Assembly (NCBI GenBank): GCA_031411235.1
Contig: JANOAR010000185.1
Span: 1-64,000, forward strand
DNA length: 64,000 nt
Direction of reading: 5' to 3'
DNA from: JANOAR01 sp031411235
GTDB lineage: Bacteria > Verrucomicrobiota > Verrucomicrobiia > Verrucomicrobiales > Verrucomicrobiaceae
In this document: positions 1 to 8,550 of the stretch, one piece after another
Layout: the number at the start of each line of letters is the position of its first letter
Position numbering within the stretch: the first letter of the stretch is position 1
Program-made: the position numbers and the translations under genes
The notes under the pieces: generated by a model
Told to the model about the DNA's origin: nothing
What the model saw: only the letters and a program-made list of their open reading frames with translations
Database searches by the model: none

Positions 1-1689
1 GCGGGCGCGTATCTCGACCTGCGGAGGCATAACGTCGAGGGGAAGTGCTACGCCTGCCATTCCTCCGGTGCCTACATGGCGGCGCGGCCTTTGATTGATC
101 CGCTGGCCGCTGGCGTGATGGAGACGCGGGTGATGATGCAGCGCAACGCCGCTGACTTCACCGCAAAGCCACCGATTGATCGGATGAATAGCGGCCCGGT
201 GGGGCGTGCAGGGCAAATACTCAGTGCCGTGGAGATGGCCCGGCACGATGCGGTGAGCACGGGAAAGCTGCACCCGCTCACGCGCAAGGCACTGGATCAC
301 ATCTGGGCCTTCCAGCTCGATGATGGCGGCATCTATTGGGTGCCCTTCGAAGAGGCTCCCTCGGCCATTGATCATCATTGGGGCATCACACTGATCGCCC
401 TCGGTGCTGCCGCTGCGCCGGATGGCTACGCGCACTCAGAGCCTGCCAAGAGCGGCATCGAGAAACTGCGCGGCTGGTTCAAGAAGACGCCGCCGAAAGA
501 CCTACATGAGCGCGGCCTCACGCTTGCTGCGGATTGGGCCGTAGGCGGCATTTTGAGCAAGGAACAGCGTCAGGAACACATCGCCGCCTTCTTTGCCAAA
601 CAACAGCCCACGCACGGCTGGAGCATGGCCGACATGTCTGTGCATCCTAACTGGAAGCGTGTCGATGGCCTGCCGCTGGATAGCACCCGCAGCGACAGCT
701 ACGCCACCGCTTTTACCGTCTATGTGCTGACCCGCGCTGGAGTGCCGAAGACAGAGCCACGCCTCGCCAAAGCCATCGAGTGGATCATCAACAGCCAGCG
801 CCAGACCGGTGGCTACTACACCTTCTCGCCACGCAAAAAGGACATCCTCGCCAGCTACCAGGCCACCTCTTACGCCGTGCAGGCACTCTCCGCAGTGGGT
901 GTGCTGCCGCTGCCACAACGCGTCACACAAGCGCAGTTCGATGCCGCCTATGCCGCTGCGGACAAGCTCATCCCCGCTGGCGTGATGCATCCATCTGCCA
1001 AAGGCACCCAGGCCCGCGACATGCAGATGACGATGGGCACCGAAAAGCCCGCCGCAGTCATGGTGGCGAGCCTGACCAAGCCCACGCCAACATCACCCCC
1101 AAAACCTGCTGCCATGAGTGACCCAACACAGCTCGCGGACAAAGCTCTCGCCGCCATCGGCGGTGCAGACAAGGTGCTGCGGCAGTTCTCCATGGTGGAG
1201 CGCTTCATGACGGGCATGGACCTCGGCATCAGCTCGCGGCATTGGATCATTTCACTACCTGATGATCGCTGGGAGATGCCAGCAGCGGTGAACCGCACCG
1301 TGGCGGATGGTGATGTGGCGCTCAATCTCACCGCCGCCTGGACGCTCGCCATTTTGAGCCATCCTAAGACTCAACTCAGCCCCCTGGCCCCCATCACCCT
1401 GGATGGCCGCGAGCTGGATGGCTTCATGGTCAGCGGCAGCACCGGAGCCACCATGCACCTGCACTTTGACCGCAGCACCGGCCTACTGGGACGCATCGGC
1501 TACGCCAGCGTGCTCTACTTCCCCAGCGACTATCAGACCACGACCGATGGCGTGAAGTATCCCGGCCGCATCACCGCCACCAGCACGAAAGGCGTGGTGC
1601 AAAAGAGCTGGCAGATCACGCAGGTCGCTCGGCTCGCCACTCTGCCTGCCAATCTGAAGCGCCACAGCCCAGTGACTCCCAAGCCATGA
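1..1689 (+). CDS. Cytochrome c / alpha-toroid protein, 3' part (starts before the window)
   Basis: The frame is open from base 1, so the ATG at 76 is internal and the true start lies upstream. Counting from base 1, residues 16-20 read CYACH, a CxxCH haem c attachment site, so the product should be periplasmic. Residues about 65-305 resemble the alpha/alpha toroid repeats of the squalene cyclase/prenyltransferase fold (GGIYWVPFE, HHWGITLIALGA, QATSYAVQALSAVGV). I see no DxDD cyclase motif, so it is probably not a terpene cyclase. From about residue 375 a second domain begins (ADKALAAIGGADKVL); the next gene encodes a free-standing version of it. The stop overlaps the next start as ATGA, which indicates an operon. 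The physiological role is unknown. Confidence 0.8.
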   Translation, partial: AGAYLDLRRHNVEGKCYACHSSGAYMAARPLIDPLAAGVMETRVMMQRNAADFTAKPPIDRMNSGPVGRAGQILSAVEMARHDAVSTGKLHPLTRKALDHIWAFQLDDGGIYWVPFEEAPSAIDHHWGITLIALGAAAAPDGYAHSEPAKSGIEKLRGWFKKTPPKDLHERGLTLAADWAVGGILSKEQRQEHIAAFFAKQQPTHGWSMADMSVHPNWKRVDGLPLDSTRSDSYATAFTVYVLTRAGVPKTEPRLAKAIEWIINSQRQTGGYYTFSPRKKDILASYQATSYAVQALSAVGVLPLPQRVTQAQFDAAYAAADKLIPAGVMHPSAKGTQARDMQMTMGTEKPAAVMVASLTKPTPTSPPKPAAMSDPTQLADKALAAIGGADKVLRQFSMVERFMTGMDLGISSRHWIISLPDDRWEMPAAVNRTVADGDVALNLTAAWTLAILSHPKTQLSPLAPITLDGRELDGFMVSGSTGATMHLHFDRSTGLLGRIGYASVLYFPSDYQTTTDGVKYPGRITATSTKGVVQKSWQITQVARLATLPANLKRHSPVTPKP

Positions 1690-2318
1690 AGCTCACCCAT
1701 CTCCTACTCGCCGCACTCGTCTCCCTCACCGCACACGCTGCCGAAGCGAGCACTGATGTAAAACCCATCATCGACAAGGTCATCGCCGCCATCGGCGGCA
1801 AAGACAAAATCCTCACAACCTTCCGCATGGAGGAGTGGTTCGCTGTGGCGGAGGCCGCACCCGCCGCACAGCCGCGCAAAGTCACGCGCACCTCTGTGTT
1901 GCAGCCACCGCTCGTCTGGTGGGCCAATGGCAAAGACCGTGGCGACACGCAATGGAATGAGGACGTGTGGGGCTGGAGCCTCGCCGTGCTGCTGGATGCC
2001 AAATCCATCATCAAAGCCGCGCCCGACATCACCGAAGCAGGCAAGCCCGCTTACGGCCTCAGCATCACCGGCAGTCTCGACAGCGAAATGCGCCTCTACT
2101 TCAGCCACGAGACGAACCTCCTCGTGCGGATGGATCTGCGCAATCAAAGCTACCACTTCAGCCATTGGAAGGAGCAAGACGGCCTCAAATACTCCAGCCA
2201 GTGCATCATCAAAAAGCAGCCCACGAACAAACCGTGGTTCCACCACGAAATCCTCAAGCTGGAGCGGCTCAAGGAGCTGCCCTCAGACCTCCAACCCAAA
2301 CCCAATCGCAAACCATGA
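1686..2318 (+). CDS. Secreted protein, paralogue of the C-terminal domain of the preceding gene
   Basis: The product has 210 residues with a signal peptide (MKLTHLLLAALVSLTAHAAEA). The mature start (DKVIAAIGGKDKILTTF) matches the opening of the C-terminal domain of the upstream gene (DKALAAIGGADKVLRQF), and both continue into a beta-rich region. The same domain therefore occurs once fused to a haem-c/toroid protein and once alone. The fold may resemble the LolA-type lipoprotein carriers, but this is a guess from pattern only. ATGA overlaps on both sides indicate translational coupling. I do not recognise a function. Confidence 0.8.
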   Translation: MKLTHLLLAALVSLTAHAAEASTDVKPIIDKVIAAIGGKDKILTTFRMEEWFAVAEAAPAAQPRKVTRTSVLQPPLVWWANGKDRGDTQWNEDVWGWSLAVLLDAKSIIKAAPDITEAGKPAYGLSITGSLDSEMRLYFSHETNLLVRMDLRNQSYHFSHWKEQDGLKYSSQCIIKKQPTNKPWFHHEILKLERLKELPSDLQPKPNRKP

Positions 2319-2770
2319 AACACCGCATCATCCTCCTCGCCATCTTCTTGAGCATCAGCGCTGCCCCAGCGCGTGCAGACACTCCCGGCACCGACCTCCT
2401 CAGCAGGCTGCTGACTTATCTCTATGACACCAATGCCGACAACCTGGCCGACGCGGGTGAATGGCAGGCAGGCACGGAGAAAAGCTTCCAGCACATGGAT
2501 GGCAACCGCGATGGCAGCATCACCAGCATGGAGCTAGACGCCCTCGCCAAACCCATCGGCAAAGAAGCCGGTGAAGTCGCAGCCGCGCTCGTCACCCAGC
2601 TCATCAAGCAGCTCGTCCTCGTGCAAGATGCCGACAAAGACGGCACCGTGAGCCAGAAGGAATACAGCGCACGCGCCACCGAGCTGTTCACCCAGCTCGA
2701 CACCAACCAAGACGGCAGCATCCAGCAAGCGGAGCTGAACAAGCTGGCTGGCCTGCTGATGGCAAAATGA
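2315..2770 (+). CDS. Secreted EF-hand calcium-binding protein
   Basis: The product has 151 residues. I chose the ATG at 2315 because it gives a clean signal peptide (MKHRIILLAIFLSISAAPARA) and overlaps the upstream stop as ATGA; an open frame from 1967 exists but its first part lies under the previous gene. Three canonical EF-hand loops are visible (DGNRDGSITSME, DADKDGTVSQKE, DTNQDGSIQQAE), preceded by one degenerate loop (DTNADNLADAGE). The arrangement resembles two calmodulin-like pairs. It probably binds calcium outside the cytoplasm. A link to the haem protein two genes upstream is inferred only from co-transcription. Confidence 0.85.
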   Translation: MKHRIILLAIFLSISAAPARADTPGTDLLSRLLTYLYDTNADNLADAGEWQAGTEKSFQHMDGNRDGSITSMELDALAKPIGKEAGEVAAALVTQLIKQLVLVQDADKDGTVSQKEYSARATELFTQLDTNQDGSIQQAELNKLAGLLMAK

Positions 2771-2791
2771 AACCCACACGCCTGCCGCCCC

Positions 2792-3640
2792 ATGCCCACC
2801 CCTTTGAACTGGGATAGCCCCGCCGGACTTACCTATGACATGCCCGGCCTCACTTGGGATGCCGCATCGCCCGACCCACCACCGCCAAAGCCGAAGAAGA
2901 AGCCTTTTCGTCGATCCCCCAACCCCAACAACACACCCACACCACCACCCCACATCATGAGCACGTTCACCTACCATCCAGCGCCGAAATCCACCGGCGG
3001 TTTCACCACCCGCGCAGCCCTCGGCGATGCGGTCACGCAGGACTTCATCACCACTCAAGTCGCCACCGCCACCGGCCTCACGCCTGTGCAGGTAGAGGCA
3101 GCGGTGAAGACCTTTTTCCAGACGCTCCTGGCCTGCTCTACCGGTTGCGGCTGGAGCAACAACCTCTATGACATCATGCGCTTCCGCCCCACCAGCGGCG
3201 GCAGCAGCCCGCAGCCGGATGGTTTTCACAATGCGGACGACATCAATGCCGACGTGGCCCTCACCTTCACCAAAGATGCCATCGAAGCCTGGCGTGCAGG
3301 CCTCACGCTCGAAAGCCTGGGCGAAGTGGGCAAGGTGACGCCGCTCATCGACACCATCCTCAACCAAGACACCGGAGCCGCTGACAAATACACCCCCGGC
3401 AGCCTCATCCAGATCCGTGGTGACAATCTCAAGCTCAACAAGGCCGATCTCATTCAAGGCGTCTTCTTCAAAGCTGGAGCCGCCGCCGAAGTCCGCGCCA
3501 CCGTGTATGGGGACATTGATCCGCAGAGCCTCACCGTGCTCGTCCCCGCGAATCTCAGTGGCCCGCTCACCGTGCGCGTCGCCGTCCATATCAACGGCAG
3601 CGTGCGCAGCTTCACCTACACCAACCCGATCACCCAATGA
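2792..3640 (+). CDS. HU-like DNA-binding / DUF4469-type protein with proline-rich leader
   Basis: The product has 282 residues. Residues 1-55 form a leader with the repeated pattern LTYDMPGLTWDA followed by proline/lysine-rich sequence. From Met56 (base 2957, which could be a second start) the sequence looks like an HU-type fold (FTTRAALGDAVTQDFITTQ, LTPVQVEAAVKTFFQTLL) and then a beta domain (YTPGSLIQIRGDNLKL, VYGDIDPQSLTVLVPANL) typical of DUF4469 proteins of Bacteroidetes and Verrucomicrobia. The canonical HU arm is not obvious. The gene at 18715 carries a related leader in front of an unrelated body. The stop overlaps the next start as ATGA. DNA binding is a family inference. Confidence 0.75.
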   Translation: MPTPLNWDSPAGLTYDMPGLTWDAASPDPPPPKPKKKPFRRSPNPNNTPTPPPHIMSTFTYHPAPKSTGGFTTRAALGDAVTQDFITTQVATATGLTPVQVEAAVKTFFQTLLACSTGCGWSNNLYDIMRFRPTSGGSSPQPDGFHNADDINADVALTFTKDAIEAWRAGLTLESLGEVGKVTPLIDTILNQDTGAADKYTPGSLIQIRGDNLKLNKADLIQGVFFKAGAAAEVRATVYGDIDPQSLTVLVPANLSGPLTVRVAVHINGSVRSFTYTNPITQ

Positions 3641-4392
3641 TCGCAGAGGTGAGTTACGCGGGCGAAATCGGCGGATTTGGGGCCAAAATCGGGCGGAAAC
3701 GCCCTGTTTTGGCCTCACCCCCTGCCAAATCGCGCCGCACCCAACCGGTGCGAGGTGCGCACCCCGTGGGTGCCGCGCTCCCACCCCGCCGGTGCACCAC
3801 CGCCACCCGCCGGGTGCGAGCCACGCACCCAGCCACTAGCCAGCACGCACCCCGTCACTGGCAGACGACCACCCAGCCAGTGCCTACCTCATACCCAGCC
3901 AGTGCGACCCGGCCACCCGCCGGGTGCGAGCCAACCACCCCGCCAGTGCGAGTGGCACGCCCAGCGGGTGCCGAGCCACCACCCGCCCACTGCCAGCCTG
4001 CCACCCAGCGGGCAAAACCCTCCCACCCGGCAAGTCACGCGCAACCACCGGCGGGGTCCGCTGCTGCCATCCTGCAAGCCCGCCGCGCCTTCATCGCCCG
4101 CCAGCGGGCCACTGATTCCATCCTGCGGGCCTCTGATTCCATCGCAGCGCCAACTTTGCCACCCCCAATCGAGCCGGATGAATCCCAGCTCAGACAAATC
4201 GCCACCCTGCCCATCCCCGAGGCCATTGAGTTGCTGGAGCGTTTCAGCAAGGCCACCGAACGCCATCAACTCGCCAACTCCCTCGGCTACGTCTGGAGCG
4301 TCCGCGACATCAACCTCGCCTGGAGCTGTGTGACGCGAAGCGCACTGGACGCCCCCACCAAACAAGCCCTCTACAATGCCCTCTGGGGCTGA
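3637..4392 (+). CDS. Hypothetical protein with repeat-encoded Pro/Arg/His-rich region
   Basis: The product has 251 residues and its start overlaps the upstream stop as ATGA. Residues about 35-140 are low-complexity Pro/Ala/Arg/Thr/His sequence encoded by degenerate tandem repeats (see the repeat entry at 3738-4060). The C-terminal part (about 180-251) looks like an ordinary helical domain (PIPEAIELLERFSKATERHQ, PTKQALYNALWG), which favours this frame over the open alternative at 3677-4333. No known family is recognised. The position between an HU-like and a collagen-like gene suggests the same operon. Confidence 0.5.
   Translation: MIAEVSYAGEIGGFGAKIGRKRPVLASPPAKSRRTQPVRGAHPVGAALPPRRCTTATRRVRATHPATSQHAPRHWQTTTQPVPTSYPASATRPPAGCEPTTPPVRVARPAGAEPPPAHCQPATQRAKPSHPASHAQPPAGSAAAILQARRAFIARQRATDSILRASDSIAAPTLPPPIEPDESQLRQIATLPIPEAIELLERFSKATERHQLANSLGYVWSVRDINLAWSCVTRSALDAPTKQALYNALWG
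3738..4060 (+). repeat. Array of degenerate ~20-24 bp GC-rich repeats
   Basis: About fifteen imperfect, contiguous units built around CCACCCRGCSRGTGCGAGCC fill this stretch. Many units contain a short palindrome of the type CACCCG-C-CGGGTG. The unit length drifts and is not a fixed multiple of three, so the encoded protein has no clean amino-acid repeat. This suggests that selection or slippage acted on DNA rather than on protein. Confidence 0.7.
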
Positions 4393-4427
4393 TTTACCCC
4401 TGCCAACACCTTTCAACATTCACCGCC

Positions 4428-5027
4428 ATGGCCTTTGATCCCGACCAACCCGCCGACAACAGCCCGCTCTCATCCCAAGTGATGCGCGAGCAACTCACCA
4501 GCCTCAAAACGCTGATCGACGCCATCCTCACCGTCACTGCCGCACAAGTCGATGGCGTGAACACCCTCAATCCCGGCGATCCCGCGAATGCCTCCGTCAC
4601 CGTGAATGGCAACACGCTTCATTTCACCTTCGGCATCCCGCGTGGCAACGATGGCACCCAAGGCCAGCCCGGAACCAACGGCAGCGACGGTGGCCCCGGC
4701 CCGCAAGGTGCCCAAGGCCCACCCTTTGCCAATGCCATCGTCGATGGCGTGAACACCCTCAACCCCGGCGACCCCGCAACGGTGTCCGTCACGTTCGACG
4801 GTAGCAATGTCCACTTCACCTTCGGCATCCCTCGCGGCAATGACGGTGCGACCGGCCCGCCCGGTGAAGTTTCCCAAGCACAACTCGACAACGCCATCAG
4901 CGGCACGAGCAACAACACGAATGGCGTGAGCACGATGGGCCAAACGGCGGACTTCAATTACAACCAAAGCCAGATGCAGGACGTGCTGAACAAGCTGGAT
5001 GAATTCCTCAACGCTGCGCGGAGGTAG
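4428..5027 (+). CDS. Collagen-like protein with duplicated beta module
   Basis: The product has 199 residues and no signal peptide. After a helical N-terminus (SPLSSQVMREQLTSLKTLID) a unit beginning VDGVNTLNPGDPA and ending FTFGIPRGNDG occurs twice (about residues 41-77 and 103-139). Each copy is followed by a short Gly-X-Y stretch (GTQGQPGTNGSDGGPGPQGA; GATGPPGE). The C-terminus is helical again (QSQMQDVLNKLDEFLNAARR). The layout resembles phage-fibre-like or surface collagen-like proteins. The two DNA copies are also similar, so the duplication looks fairly recent. The role is unknown; the helices may allow trimerisation. Confidence 0.8.
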   Translation: MAFDPDQPADNSPLSSQVMREQLTSLKTLIDAILTVTAAQVDGVNTLNPGDPANASVTVNGNTLHFTFGIPRGNDGTQGQPGTNGSDGGPGPQGAQGPPFANAIVDGVNTLNPGDPATVSVTFDGSNVHFTFGIPRGNDGATGPPGEVSQAQLDNAISGTSNNTNGVSTMGQTADFNYNQSQMQDVLNKLDEFLNAARR

Positions 5028-5032
5028 GTTTG

Positions 5033-5057
5033 AACTATTCGATCACATCGAATAGTT
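5033..5057. repeat. Perfect 11-bp inverted repeat with 3-nt loop
   Basis: AACTATTCGAT is followed by CAC and its exact reverse complement, six bases after the collagen-like gene. No T-run follows on either strand, so it is not a standard intrinsic terminator. It lies beside the junction where a displaced gene fragment begins. Confidence 0.7.
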
Positions 5058-5069
5058 GCCTCGACGGCA

Positions 5070-5297
5070 TCACGTCGCACTGCTGAGCCACTTCGAGGCG
5101 ATGGCGCGCAGGTCGGTCTCGGACATCGTGGCTGCGCTCGCACCGAAGCAAGCGGCTTCGACGCGTTTGAGGTCGGTTTGCAGGTCGGTTTGCTGGGTGT
5201 CCTTGAGTTTGACGGGCGGACTGGAGCACAGGCGGCGCAGCAGGGCGACGACGGCGAAGCCATCGACTTCCTTGGGCATGGTGAAGACATCACGGGC
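5070..5297 (-). pseudogene. Displaced 3' fragment of the 1187-residue membrane-protein gene (20896-24459)
   Basis: On the minus strand this stretch encodes the last ~75 residues of the product of 20896-24459 almost unchanged (MPKEVDGFAVVALLRRLCSS through TDLRAIASKWLSSAT with its stop). The DNA matches 20897-21124 with only scattered differences. There is no transmembrane segment or start upstream of it here. At about 5297 the similarity ends abruptly and the plus-strand toroid-like gene begins. It is a gene fragment left by a duplication or recombination event. Confidence 0.85.
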
Positions 5298-5819
5298 TAC
5301 AAGGACGTGATGCGGAAATACCGAATGGTGGAAAAGGAGGTTCCAATCTATGAATACAAAGAGATCGTGGTGCTCGTGCCAGCAGCGTCGCCGGGTGATG
5401 TACCGACCAAGCAAGTCCGCCAGCAGCCGGGTAAGCAGATCGGCACGCGTAAAGAATCCCACCTCCAGTGGGACTCCGAGGGGCCGCTCGAAAAGATCGA
5501 CAAACAGCCGATCTGGGAGCAAAGCGGCGACACGTCATGGCATTTTACCCTCATTGGTGATTCGGCGATGGCACTGAGCGGGCTGCGCGCCGCTGGAGTG
5601 CCGGAGGGCGATCCCGTGATGCAGCGCATGATGGAGAACCTGTTCACCTACTTAGACACTTACGGGCCACCAGATCAAACCTGGAACCTCGCATGGCTCA
5701 CCGTCGTCATGGCGCGCACTGAAGGCACCGTCGCGGCACAGTGGACGGAGAAGCTCGCCTCGCGCCTGCTTGATGGCCAGATCACGGATGGTCCTGCACT
5801 GGGACTCTGGGGCCGATGA
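5178..5819 (+). CDS. Toroid-like protein, 5' end replaced by foreign sequence
   Basis: The open frame gives 213 residues, but the first ~40 are encoded by the antisense strand of the displaced fragment at 5070-5297 and are probably not original. The genuine part appears to start near base 5298 (YKDVMRKYRMVEKEVPIYEY) and continues into helical repeats like those of squalene-cyclase/prenyltransferase folds (GDSAMALSGLRAAGVPEGDP, QTWNLAWLTVVMARTEGTV, DGPALGLWG). No signal peptide remains, although relatives of this type are exported. The gene is likely truncated and perhaps non-functional. Its stop overlaps the next start as ATGA. Confidence 0.6.
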   Translation: MQVGLLGVLEFDGRTGAQAAQQGDDGEAIDFLGHGEDITGYKDVMRKYRMVEKEVPIYEYKEIVVLVPAASPGDVPTKQVRQQPGKQIGTRKESHLQWDSEGPLEKIDKQPIWEQSGDTSWHFTLIGDSAMALSGLRAAGVPEGDPVMQRMMENLFTYLDTYGPPDQTWNLAWLTVVMARTEGTVAAQWTEKLASRLLDGQITDGPALGLWGR

Positions 5820-7108
5820 GCGTGAACACGCGGCTCTTTTCGGTGCTGATGCGTGATTACCTCGCTGCCGATGCCGAGCTGGCCAAACGAGTGGCGAAGC
5901 ACAAAGAGCAGCCCACGAAGGCCAAGCAGGCGCTCACTGAGCAAGCCGAAGTCGTGCGCAATCGGCTGAAAAAATACGCGGACAGTTGGTCGCCCTTCGC
6001 GCTGCGTTTTGCCAAAGTGGAGTTCCCGCTGGTGTGGCAGGATCGCATGACGGAGATCGTGTATATCCTCGGCTTACCCGATTATTTCTACAATCAACGC
6101 TCCGCCGATATGGAGAGCACTTGGGCCGCGCTCCATGCCTTTTCCGTATGCGCTGAAACAAAACGCCTGCCGCAGGAATCACTGCGCCCCATCCTCCCAC
6201 CCTCCTTGAACGCCTCCAGCCCCGAGCCCGCCGCCATATCCACGCTGAACGCCAAAACAGTGCCTCCGACAAACTCATTGGTCGTGCTCGCCGCCGCTGC
6301 CAATGCGCTCGCCGCTTTGCTGTCCGCCAGCGGCGCGTGGACGGAGTGTAACTTTCACCAGCCCGTCACCGACTTCGATGCCTTCAGCCCATCTGTCGCC
6401 GTGCCTGCCGATAAGGCCAGTTTTCCGCCGCTTGCTTCACCTGTGACCATCACCAGCAGCACGCAAGGCATCGCCGCGCTCGACAGCAGCGGGCGTGCGG
6501 TCGGAATGGAACGGCTGGCGAAGTTTCAGCCAAAGTTCGCGACCGGATTACAAGGCCGCAGCACCACGCAGCAGGAATGGATCAAAACGATCTCTGACTC
6601 CCCGAAACAGCGGCTCAAGCCGGACATGTATCTCCATTTCCTCGCCGCCGCACGTCCGCTCCTGCAGGAGACTCCAGACACGGCGACCACAGATGCACTC
6701 ACGCGCCTGCTCATCCTCAGTGGCGATGCCGTTGGCAGTTGGGGCAGCGGCTCACAGCGTGCCTACGTATCCAGCAGCTCCCGAGAGCGTCACAAGGCGA
6801 TGGAGAAACTTTCCGGCCAAAACTGGGGCGGCTGGAGCCTCGGTCTGGCCGTCGATATGCACAAAGCGCACTTCAGTCGCTACAATGTCGTGCCGTCCAT
6901 TTTCAACAGCAGCCCCGGCAGCCCGTATGCCACCGCCATCGCCGTGCATTACCTAGCCTCACGTCTCAAAGACCCCGCCGCTAGCATTCAGCCCCTGCTC
7001 ACCGACACCTCGCTCCCTGAGCTACGCAAAGGCGTCGAAGCTTTGCTGCTCGGCACGCGCAAGCCGCCACCTGCCCCAGCAGAACCGAAGCAGGACAAGT
7101 CGTTTTGA
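5816..7108 (+). CDS. Hypothetical protein, partner of the toroid-like gene
   Basis: The product has 430 residues, begins at an ATGA overlap with the preceding gene and lacks a signal peptide. It has a charged helical N-terminal part (LAKRVAKHKEQPTKAKQALT) and a hydrophobic alanine-rich stretch near residues 155-172 (LVVLAAAANALAALLSA). The C-terminal section has further helical repeats (SPYATAIAVHYLASRLKDPA) that could belong to the same alpha-toroid class. I do not recognise the family. It would be affected if the upstream gene is dead. Confidence 0.6.
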   Translation: MSVNTRLFSVLMRDYLAADAELAKRVAKHKEQPTKAKQALTEQAEVVRNRLKKYADSWSPFALRFAKVEFPLVWQDRMTEIVYILGLPDYFYNQRSADMESTWAALHAFSVCAETKRLPQESLRPILPPSLNASSPEPAAISTLNAKTVPPTNSLVVLAAAANALAALLSASGAWTECNFHQPVTDFDAFSPSVAVPADKASFPPLASPVTITSSTQGIAALDSSGRAVGMERLAKFQPKFATGLQGRSTTQQEWIKTISDSPKQRLKPDMYLHFLAAARPLLQETPDTATTDALTRLLILSGDAVGSWGSGSQRAYVSSSSRERHKAMEKLSGQNWGGWSLGLAVDMHKAHFSRYNVVPSIFNSSPGSPYATAIAVHYLASRLKDPAASIQPLLTDTSLPELRKGVEALLLGTRKPPPAPAEPKQDKSF

Positions 7109-7186
7109 AGCGGCCTGACGTGGGTAGTTAAGGAGATCACCACCTGATCCCAAATGACCAGTATTCGCACAACTCCATTTTGCCCC

Positions 7187-8550
7187 ATGAAAACCATTCC
7201 AACTATCGTCCTAACCACACTTTTGCTGTCGCCGCTGACTGCATTCGCGCAGGGCACCATCAAGCTCGCCACCTTTCGCTGCGATGTGACGCCGCCGGTC
7301 GGTGCGCCACTGTGCGGTGGGTGTGTGAAGCCCGCCATGAGTGTGAGCGAGCCGCTGCTTGCGCTGGGCGTCGTCATTCTCGGCGGGGACAAACCTATCG
7401 TGCTCTGCGCAGTTGATTGGTGTGAGATTCGCGGTGCCGACCATGGGCGCTGGTGCGCGGAGCTGGCACGTGCGGCAGGCACCACGCCAGACCATGTCGC
7501 GGTGCAGAGTCTGCATCAGCACAATGCGCCCATCGCCGATTCGGTAGCTCACAAGCTACTCGCTGGCACCACCGCGCCGGTGGAGGTGATCGACATCGCG
7601 TGGGCGGATCGTGCGCTGGCGGGAGTCGCGGCCAGTGTTGAGGCATCACTCAAAAACATGTCGCCCGTCACGCACCTTGCGCACGGCGAGGCGAAGGTGG
7701 AGCAAGTGGCCTCCAATCGCCGCATCATGGGAGCCGATGGCAAGGTCGCGCTGGTGCGCCTGAGTGCCACCAAGACGGATTCTCCCGCACAAAAAGAGCC
7801 TGAAGGCACCATCGATCCGATGCTCAAAACCGTCAGCTACTGGAACGGAGACAAGAAGCTCGTGGCACTGCACTACTACGCCACGCACCCATGAGCTACT
7901 ACAACGACGGCGTCGTCACGCACGACTTCGTCGGCATCGCCCGCGAGCGGCGCACACGCGATGACGGCACACCGCACATCTATTTCACCGGCTGCGGCGG
8001 CAACATCGCCGCTGGCAAATACAACAACGGCAGCACCGCCAGCCGCATCCAACTCACCGAGCGCATCCACACCGCGATGATCGCCTCCGAGCAGGCGGAG
8101 AAACGCACACCACTGCCCCGCATCGAGTGGCGCACGCGGCCCGTCCTGCTCAAAGCGAATCCCGATTTCAGCGAAGAGCGCATGATGAAGGTCGTCGAGA
8201 ACACCGCCACCTCGCCCGCAGTGCGCATCGGTGCCGCGATGCGCGTGGCCTTCATCCGCCAGAGCGCCGCCGGAGCGCCCATTCACTTCACCAGCCTGCA
8301 CCTTGGCGATACCGTGCGACTGCTACATCTCCCCGGCGAATCGTTCATCGAGTATCAGCTCTTTGCGCAGCAGCAGAACGCCGCCGCCTTCATCGCCACC
8401 GCCAGCTACGGCGACGGTGGCCCAGGCTACATCCCGCTGGAAAAATCCTTCGCCGAAGGCGGCTACGAACCGGGCTGGGCCTTCGCCGCACACGACTCAG
8501 AGCAGCAGATGAAAACGGTCATCACCGAACTGCTCAAAAGTCGGCCATGA
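7187..8550 (+). pseudogene. Neutral/alkaline ceramidase-like secreted hydrolase, split by a frameshift
   Basis: Two frames join into one protein of about 450 residues. The first (7187-7894) has a signal peptide (MKTIPTIVLTTLLLSPLTAFA), the opening VTPPVGAPLCGG and a histidine motif SLHQHNAP. It ends YYATHP-stop. The second (7891-8550) resumes directly with MSYYNDGVVTHDFVG and carries IYFTGCGGNIAAGKYN and ATASYGDGGPGYIP. In ceramidase-like proteins these motifs are continuous (THPMSYY). Loss of one C in the run before ATGAGC explains the shift. It is either a real pseudogene or a homopolymer sequencing error. The family hydrolyses amide bonds such as those of ceramide; the substrate here is unknown. 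Confidence 0.8.

Noticed and set aside
2534..3784. A 416-codon minus-strand frame
   Set aside because: It opposes the EF-hand and HU-like genes, whose domains are clear; composition is Gly/Arg/Val-rich with no motifs.
3677..4333. Alternative plus-strand frame through the repeat array
   Set aside because: Its C-terminal part is low-complexity Pro/Ser, while the frame from 3637 ends in a normal helical domain and overlaps the upstream stop as ATGA.
5033..5057. Intrinsic terminator of the collagen-like gene
   Set aside because: The stem is perfect, but no T-run follows on the plus strand.
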